Shown here: positions 59,151 to 64,000 of the stretch, piece after piece | Layout of the letters: the number at the start of each line of letters is the position of its first letter | Position numbering within the stretch: position 1 is the stretch's first letter | DNA from: Cryptomeria japonica | Taxonomy: Eukaryota; Streptophyta; Pinopsida; Cupressales; Cupressaceae | Direction: 5' to 3' | Assembly: GCF_030272615.1 (NCBI RefSeq) | Contig: NC_081405.1 | Coordinates: 574,395,252-574,459,251 of the forward strand | Length of the DNA: 64,000 bases | Position numbers and translations under genes: made by a program | Notes under the pieces: generated by a model | What the model was told of the DNA's origin: nothing | What the model saw: only the letters and a program-made list of their open reading frames with translations | The model's database searches: none

Positions 59151-61110
59151 CTTCCTATGAGGTTTTTTTAGACATGTCTCTCTAAGTGCCTTATTGTATA
59201 TAGGAACATCTTTTATTGCTTACAACAATAGAATTTTAATACATACATGTTTTAGTTGATCTATGATATCAAAACCTTGCTCCCATTCTATAAGAACTTC
59301 CTTTTCTTACAATCTCTAGGGAAATGGTGGTAATCTCTACTTCTGAGGTAATGTGGATGTTGAATTAGACATTTTTTCTTCTTCTTTTACCTCAGTGATA
59401 AATGGAGGATATGGATTAGGCAGAGTTATCTCGGATCGAAGGTGAATATCACTTATAGATAGAGAATAGGTTGGGTATTGATTAGGGTCAGATGAATAAG
59501 CTTGTTGTTGTTGCTGAGATTTAATATTAGGATTTGGCATTGGCTAAGTGGGCAACTATGTTGGTTTAGGTGTGACAACAGTGGTTGTGGGGGAGGCATT
59601 ATTGCAGGCGGTTGTGGCTGCTGAATAGACTGTTGATAACCAAAAGATTGGGTAGTCCATGGCTTACTCCCCCTCCATTGAGGAGCAGGTTGCTAATTCC
59701 CTTGAAACTGACTCCCTTGGCCCTAAGGTGGATACCATCGCTATGTCTGCTACCACTGTGGCATTTGATTGGAAAAATGTTGCCCTTAGCCTTGAGAACC
59801 ATACCAGTTTGGATAATTACCAGAATTTTGAGCATATGGTGATTGCCATTAATTATTTGGTACATAATAATTTCCACTATAACTGGAAAAAGAAAGTGGA
59901 TCTGGAGGCATACCTTGTCTTTGGAAATTTATCCTTCTTTGAGCATCATAGAAAACTTGCTCATCCTCACCTTGTATTGGCTGGAAGTCAGGAATCTAAA
60001 TATTTGCAACCATTTTACATTTGCAGTCATTTTTCTGTTGTCTACAATGAGGGGAAAATTCCTCAAGAAATGCATCAGCTTCTTCATGCTTCTTCTTAGC
60101 TAAGAGTGTATCCAACTGAGTAGCCATATTGTTTATGATGTCCTCTTAAAAGTCCTTCAACAAATAGTTAAGTTCCATTCTAGAAACTCCAGTACTAGAT
60201 GTTGATGAAGGCGCTCCTAGCTTGAAACGCCTATTCTTTTTAGAAGTAGATCTGGAATACTTCTTACAATTTTTTCCTATTTCATTCCATGTGGACTGTG
60301 TAATTTCACCTCCTCCCATAAGATCCAAAGAATTAGTGCATTCATCACTAATTCCCCTTAAAAATATCAACTTGAGGGAGTCTTCATTTAGAGTACCATG
60401 CTTAAACTTTTTGACACTAAACAGAAACCTTTCCAGATAATCTTCAAGACTCTCATCTTCTTTCTATGTCATTCTAAAGATATCATCCCCATGATGATCA
60501 GTGCCTCTACAATAATCTTTATACTTTGCAAGAAACAATCATTTCATCTCATCTCATGTATTGATTGTGCTACTACCCAATCTCATAAACCATCTTAGAG
60601 ATGATTCCTTCAATGTGGCAGGAAATATTTTGAGTGTATGAGCATTTGTAGTATAATTAAAACTCCTAGAGAGAACATCAAACTCAAAACAAAAATGTGT
60701 CTGGATCCTCTGTCACTAATCCATAGAATTTAGGCAGGGAAGAAGCTGGAATGTTCTTGAGATTAGCATTATCATGCTGATCAGATATGGGGAACTCAAA
60801 CATTGGGTCAAAAGGTGGTGGTGATGGATTATTTCCACCAGGAGGTGGGCTTCCTTGCATTGGACTTGTGGGTGGAGTTACTATAAAAAATTATTCTTAT
60901 TGGGGTCCAAAGAGGAACTGAAGACTGCATTCTGGAAATTCATATTCAGGGTGGTTCAAATTCTCTGGGGTTTGATAAAGTTTAGCAAAAGGATTTATAT
61001 CTAGGGAATTAATTTTTGCATGATTAGGTTGACTGGCCAGAAATCTACATAGAACATCTCTTTTTTGCCTATGCATGCAGATTCATGAAATTTTTTTGAA
61101 CAATCGGGAA
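59151..61110 (-). pseudogene. Athila-like gag
   Basis: Read on the minus strand from about 61080: a Pro-rich start (MQGSPPPGGNNPSPPPFDPM), SSLPKFYGLVTEDPDTFLF (about 60740), EDESLEDYLERFLFSVKKFK, LIFLRGISDECTNSLDLMGG (60370) and CPHCRQ-like CxxC at about 60050 (SPHCRQQKNDCKCKMVA). This is the gag of Athila-type elements. The linker to protease is Gln-rich (QQQQQ at about 59505). The capsid part (60700-60480) has many stops. Plus-strand frames at 59585-60103 are shadows. Confidence 0.8.
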
Positions 61111-61177
61111 TGCCAGAAAAATAATTAACTGAAAACTAAAAAGACAATAACCATATCAGGTTCTTAGTTTGACACCA

Positions 61178-61199
61178 TCCCTAGCAATGACACCAAAAA
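61178..61199 (-). other. Athila-like primer-binding site
   Basis: The minus strand after the LTR reads TTTTTGGTGTCATTGCTAGG. Compared with the TGGCGCCGTTGCCGGGGA site (tRNA-Asp) of Athila elements, all differences are C to T or G to A. Confidence 0.8.
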
Positions 61200-62458
61200 T
61201 GTTCATCCCAACAATAAGAATAATAACTCTAGTTGAAGTATCAACCCAAAGTTTGGATATTCACTTATTAAAGTCACTATTTCTATAGCTAGTGTTCATT
61301 TGATTGTCAACCCAGGGACATAATACTTGAAATGGGTCTGTACTATATATGCACTAAGTTCCTGCAATAGGTACTCTGCATTACTGCAGCAACTAACATT
61401 ATGCAAAAAAGATAAGAAAGAATCGAAACTATTGAAAGGCTATAGGAAAACTTCTACATTAACATCAATTCATTCAAGCAATACTAGTTAAGTTCAATGT
61501 TGATAAACATAAATTACTCTATTTTTGTTTGGCTGTGGTAACAGTCAGTGGATCTGTTTCCAATGGCTGGACGAACAGTCAATGCAAGAACATCTACTAC
61601 AAATAAGGAAAGAAAATTAATCTTAAAAAATGCATAGGAACACTCACCAAGCGGACCCCCTTGGGTGAGTGATTCCATTCCCAAAAATAACTCTAAGTGC
61701 TCAAAAAAACATATTTTTACTCATGATTATTTGGAAGTCATTACATGATTCAACATGAAAAGAAACTCAGAAACACTTGTAAAAATCCTCCACTCTGCTT
61801 TCTCTCTTCTTCTATCTAACCTCAGAGAAGAGATGAAGAGCTTATTTTAAAAGAAACCATCTACATTAGACAACATAGATCACACTAAATAAAAGAGGCG
61901 GATAACTAATCAAGAAAGGAGATAGCTGGAGTTAAGCTACAAAAAATGCGGATCTAAACTGAACCATAGTTATAACGTACTGTGGCGGTATTTAAAACAC
62001 CAATGTCCACTTGAGTTAGACATCAGTAGTATCGCGTGATTACTTCTCCTATGTTGTTCCGTATGCTTTTTAGCATTTCTGCTATTCGATCTTTTAGTCA
62101 TCTTCTTCAATATCTCTTCCTGCAACTGGTGTGATAGGAAAACTTCCACCACAACATCATTTATTCCCTACACTTCAAAAGAAATAACTTATAAGAACAT
62201 ACATGCATATTTTATTTAATCAGGACATCTATTAATTTTACACATGATATTGCCCTAAACAATCCCCATGGAAATAGGAATGAATCAAATGGCTGGAGGA
62301 ATAAACTGGCAAAGACAAAACATGTTTTAATAGGTTCAGGCTAACATATGAAATACATCTAGTAAACTTCTGATGCATCATTACTACTATTTAAATAAAA
62401 ATATAACAAAAGCTCAAGAGTTCTAAGGATTAAAATATGCCAATGTCTCAACTCATCA
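61200..62458 (-). repeat. Athila-like 5' LTR (1259 bp)
   Basis: Direct repeat of 51447-52708. On the minus strand it starts TGATGAG at 62458 and ends GATGAACA at 61200, next to the primer-binding site. Confidence 0.92.
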
Positions 62459-62463
62459 GTTTC

Positions 62464-63060
62464 TACAAAAGCATTAAAGTCAATTTTTTGACTCTCGTAC
62501 TCATCTATGCAATGCAAGAACTTCAATAGGTCATCATCATTATTAAAATCTTATGAATTGCATATATTATCAGGAATGGTTGGCCTAGTCTTTACTTCCA
62601 CCTTCGAAACTCTAGCCAAGGTGATATCATCACTCTTCAAAAGAATATTTGCTAAAAAATATGCCATAATATTCTTCTATCTTTCTATCCATTTAATATT
62701 GAAGACATAAAAAAATTCCAATGAATCCTAGATAGCTGATTCGTTCTACTTCAATCTATCATTCTTGGAAGAGTAAATTGATCTAACCTAAGATACAATG
62801 AATTCTGAATCTCCCTATACTAACAATTTATGTATCCCATGCTTAGTGGCAAGATTTAAACCTAGTAATAATGTCTCATACTTTGCGACATTGTTAGTGC
62901 ACTCAAAAAATAGTCAGAAAGAATACTTAAAAGTCTTCACACGAGATGCAATAAAAACCACTCCAAGACCCAACCCGTCCTTGTTGTGAGCTCCATCAAA
63001 GCACATGTGCCACAGATCCTCTACTATTCTGAATTTCAGCTATGACAAGGTCTACAAGAG
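62464..63060 (-). pseudogene. Outer gypsy element archaeal-type RNase H located before RT
   Basis: The minus strand reads LWHMCFDGAHNKDGLGLGVV (first Asp, about 63010), CTNNVAKYETLLLGLNLA (62900; Lys where the family has Glu), a GDSEF segment (Asp, about 62810) and VEVKTRPTIPDN (62610). This is the pattern of an archaeal-type RNase H and the linker behind it. It stands between protease and RT, not between the first RNase H and integrase as in Tat elements. Stops are present at several places. Confidence 0.75.
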
Positions 63061-63064
63061 ATGA

Positions 63065-64000
63065 TCAAATAGGTTCAACTTTGAAGTTCCCCATATCAAA
63101 TTCATAGAATATCACCATGTTATTTAGGCCATCTTTCTGAATAGTAGTATCAGACCTAGGTTCTCTATCTAACTTGACAAATTTTCTAATAACAGGGATT
63201 GTAGCATAAGATAAATCTATTTGAATGTTTCTCCCAACCATTGTTGTCCATTGTCTTGACAAAATCATACCATAATTTGGGGGGACATCTACAACTATCA
63301 CATCCACTTTGCAAGCAACTTCTGGGAAGTTTTCTATCTTGACTTCTAAATTTTTAAGGATGCCTATCACAAGGACAAATCTATTATCCATGGAAATAAC
63401 ACTTCTCATAATTGCACTCAACATTAAGACCGAGTTCTCTCATGACCACCATAGGCATGATATTAATGGCTGCCCTAGAATCAGTCATACAGTTTTTTAC
63501 ATGCCTACCATTTACTATCAAAGTCATATAAAAGAGATCTAGTTGTAAACTAACTTTAGTGAAAGTACTTCCTAGAATGACCTTAGGAGCTTGCATTGTC
63601 TCAGAGTGTACCCCTTGTGTACAATTAATATCATCTTCTAAAACAACATTACTGTGCAAAACATCTTGGGGCACACTAGGAACTCCATTTATTAAAGCTA
63701 AAGCATTATTTTTATGCTTAGGGATCTTCATCATTTCTAACAAAGGAACACAATTTTTTATTTGAGACAATGTTTGCATCATATCAAAAAGAGGTGTTGT
63801 AAAAGTACCTAGATTGACCTCCTTTTGAACTATCACCTTTGGTTGCTTTTCCTTCTCAGCCACAACTTCTTTCAAGGGAACTTCAGTTGTGACCTCCTTT
63901 TTAGTATTTTTGGATTTTGTGCTCCCTTTTGGTACATATTGTTGGGCAGGGGTGCTCTTTACCACCTTATTCTTCTCTTTTGTAGATGGTGGAGGAGTTT
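63065..64000 (-). pseudogene. Outer gypsy element protease region, 5' part outside the window
   Basis: The minus strand has a Lys/Glu/Pro-rich linker (63965-63650), then FYMTLIVNGRHVKNCMTDSRAAINIMPMVVM with the catalytic segment at about 63480, where D-S-G is D-S-R. A frameshift lies near 63400. Then VDVIVVDVPPNYGMILSRQW and YATIPVIRKFVKLDREP complete the domain. Gag would lie beyond 64000. Confidence 0.8.

Larger units (their letters stand above)
51447..62458 (-). mobile_element. Athila-like Ty3/gypsy element on the minus strand, complete but decayed
   Basis: Two direct LTRs (51447-52708 and 61200-62458) flank gag, protease, RT-RNase H, integrase and an extra 3' frame, all on the minus strand. 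The primer-binding site resembles TGGCGCCGTTGCCGGGGA with C to T changes, typical of Athila. Flanking 5-mers are GTTTA (51442-51446) and GTTTC (62459-62463), a target duplication with one mismatch. When the element is removed, the frame of the outer gypsy element continues. Confidence 0.92.
41360..64000 (-). mobile_element. Large Ty3/gypsy element on the minus strand, interrupted by an Athila-like element, 5' end outside the window
   Basis: On the minus strand, from right to left: protease (63965-63065), archaeal-type RNase H (63030-62480), [Athila-like insertion 62458-51447], RT (51446-50508), RNase H (50500-49900), integrase (49870-48590), a spacer with word arrays, an extra reading frame (46526-42599), a polypurine tract and the 3' LTR (42539-41360). 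Gag and the 5' LTR would lie beyond 64000. The element is inserted in the protease gene of the gypsy relic at 39959-41359. Confidence 0.85.

Noticed and set aside
59585-60103. Plus-strand frames of about 85-146 codons
   Set aside because: Shadows of the minus-strand Athila-like gag.

Overview
The window looks like repeat-dense intergenic DNA from a large plant genome, most likely a conifer or other gymnosperm. The evidence is the mix of plant L1-type LINE, Ty1/copia, Ty3/gypsy Tat and Athila elements, TAG-rich decay of the kind expected from plant cytosine methylation, and a Penelope-like element with a GIY-YIG endonuclease, a class reported in conifers. I find no intact host gene, no tRNA or rRNA and no CRISPR. 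The conifer assignment is an inference.

Layout. 1-5631: 3' part of a decayed plant LINE (+), then an AT microsatellite to about 6560. 6827-7723: an unrecognised coding relic. About 8861-9008: a possible LINE tail. 9104-14148: a complete but dead copia element (+). 14161-17891: a Penelope-like element (PLE) inserted at the copia edge; it has an RT/GIY-YIG frame with one stop, a 1 kb inverted repeat of its own 3' part, and a hammerhead-ribozyme-like motif in each arm. 18062-19590: relics of a RING-H2 gene.

19782-34546: a 14.8 kb Tat-lineage gypsy element (+) with 800 bp LTRs differing at 4 sites by eye and a perfect 5 bp target duplication. Its gag-pol is one uninterrupted frame except for seven stop codons. 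Downstream, on the opposite strand, lies a two-exon gene for a plant-mobile-domain protein. Arrays of a short word spaced about 20 bp apart fill parts of its leader and that antisense gene's intron. The element sits exactly against the end of a related older LTR (34552-35155).

35156-39958: mostly featureless DNA with one 0.4 kb duplication. 39959-41359: gag and protease of another gypsy element (+), cut by the 3' LTR of a large minus-strand gypsy element (41360 to beyond 64000). That element is itself split by a complete Athila-like element (minus, 51447-62458). The host frame resumes across the target duplication, so the nesting order is clear.

Most interesting: the PLE with ribozyme-like motifs and inverted arm; the spliced antisense plant-mobile-domain gene; the word arrays in non-coding parts of the Tat and outer gypsy elements; and the contrast between near-identical LTRs and a dead reading frame in the Tat element, which suggests mobilisation in trans.
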